Positions 63,425-64,000 of a stretch of 64,000 nucleotides of DNA are shown here, one piece after another. The DNA lies in contig NZ_JABFCX010000002.1 of NCBI RefSeq assembly GCF_013085255.1, forward strand, positions 124,001-188,000. Direction: 5' to 3'. The first letter of the stretch is position 1. Each line of letters begins with the position of its first letter. The position numbers were made by a program, and so were the translations under genes. This DNA comes from Parvularcula mediterranea (lineage in GTDB: Bacteria > Pseudomonadota > Alphaproteobacteria > Caulobacterales > Parvularculaceae). The notes under the pieces are model-generated. The model was given only the letters and a program-made list of their open reading frames with translations, did not search any database and had not been told where the DNA came from.

Positions 63425-64000
63425 CCGCCAATCCGCTGGCACACGGGGGTCTCCGCCTCAGCCTTGCAGAAGGTCGGCGGCCCCGCCTCCCGCCAGTAGC
63501 GGATAAAGCCCTGGCTCTCGATGATGTCTGCGAAACGCTCCGTCTGCCGAGCGTCCGGCCTGAAGGGGTCAAAGAAGATGACCGAGGTCTCGAAGACACC
63601 GCCGTCAGTCTCCGCTTCGGCAACATCCAATGCGGCTTCCCACTCTCCCAGCCGGTCAAGCATGAAGTACGCAATCCACGCCGGCATTCCCTCGTCATAG
63701 GCTTCTCGCATGACCGGGACGGCTTGCGCGCTCGCTTCCTCCGTACCCACACGTTCGGCGTCGACGAAGACCATCATCGCTTCCTCCGAATTCGGGAACG
63801 GCGTCCGCGCCACCCACGCCTTGGCAGCTTCCCAGTCCCCCCGCTCAATCAGCGCAAAGAATTTCCCCATCCACGCGATAGGCGTCTCGAGCCCCAGATC
63901 CTCGAGGATGTAGTCGATCAGCCGCTCGCCTTCCTCGATGTCGCCAGCCTGGAGCGTGTTCATGGCGATCTCAGTCAAGACCGGCGGCGCGTTGGGATCG
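63421..64000 (-). CDS. C-terminal part of a TPR-type protein, truncated by the window
   Basis: The frame is open to the window edge, so only about the last 193 residues are seen. They contain helical repeats (ERLIDYILEDLGLETP, WEAAKAWVARTP, WEAALDVAEAE) and the end IIESQGFIRYWREAGPPTFC...C, which resembles the common C-terminus of winged-helix/TPR proteins of the CadC-like kind. The N-terminal domain lies outside. Overlaps the convergent SdpI-like gene by 4 bases. Confidence 0.75.
   Translation of the reverse strand, partial: DPNAPPVLTEIAMNTLQAGDIEEGERLIDYILEDLGLETPIAWMGKFFALIERGDWEAAKAWVARTPFPNSEEAMMVFVDAERVGTEEASAQAVPVMREAYDEGMPAWIAYFMLDRLGEWEAALDVAEAETDGGVFETSVIFFDPFRPDARQTERFADIIESQGFIRYWREAGPPTFCKAEAETPVCQRIGG

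Overview
The window is 64 kb of a GC-rich bacterial chromosome (roughly 63-65% G+C by eye), densely packed on both strands. It most likely belongs to an alphaproteobacterium. The grounds are a DUF4167 gene, TrmFO, a plant-type glutamate-cysteine ligase beside RsmE, an RlmE-Ppx/GppA pair, TamA-TamB, two proteins with VPLPA-CTERM-like tails, and two GTTC-N7-GTTC LexA-type boxes (before uvrA and ssb). A Parvularcula- or Hyphomonas-like lineage would fit, but that is inference. I found no rRNA, tRNA, CRISPR array, phage or transposase gene.

Layout. 1-8.3 kb: three short-chain dehydrogenases around a GH13 alpha-glucosidase, then DUF4167, RsmB, RluE, a DUF559 nuclease-like gene between inverted repeats, and guaB. 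8.4-13.8 kb: a secreted spondin-domain protein, an FG-GAP lipoprotein, RlmE, Ppx/GppA and an Lrp regulator. 13.8-17.2 kb: a divergent pair of exported proteins, a caspase fused to two lysozyme-like domains facing a Tat-exported YkuD-like protein with a peptidoglycan-binding domain. 17.2-24.5 kb: IspA, tamA-tamB and a second CTERM protein. 24.5-29.6 kb: two paralogous small membrane proteins, an HNH nuclease and three tandem copies of a secreted protein family. 29.6-37.5 kb: AlkA-like glycosylase, GshA, RsmE, Ssb, two small outer-membrane barrels and two membrane glycosyltransferase genes. 37.7-44.6 kb: uvrA, a lower-GC orphan gene with PD-(D/E)XK-like residues, a gene-free structured stretch, cspA, two lipoproteins and an FKBP isomerase. 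44.9-51.9 kb: membrane proteins, DUF2785, an NADP-oxidoreductase-like protein, an active/inactive amidohydrolase pair and a GST. 52-64 kb: TrmFO, a spermidine-synthase-like protein, small regulators each paired with a membrane protein (XRE, PadR, ArsR), DJ-1/PfpI, LysR-SDR, an esterase-like protein without its serine, and four tandem copies of a one-helix membrane protein.

Themes. RNA modification and DNA repair genes form the conserved backbone. The accessory part shows repeated local duplication (3x TPR/TonB-C-like, 4x one-helix membrane proteins, 2x amidohydrolases, 2x three-helix proteins) and several proteins that keep an enzyme fold while losing catalytic residues. The best candidate for an undescribed system is the caspase-lysozyme / YkuD-like peptidoglycan pair at 13.8-17.2 kb.
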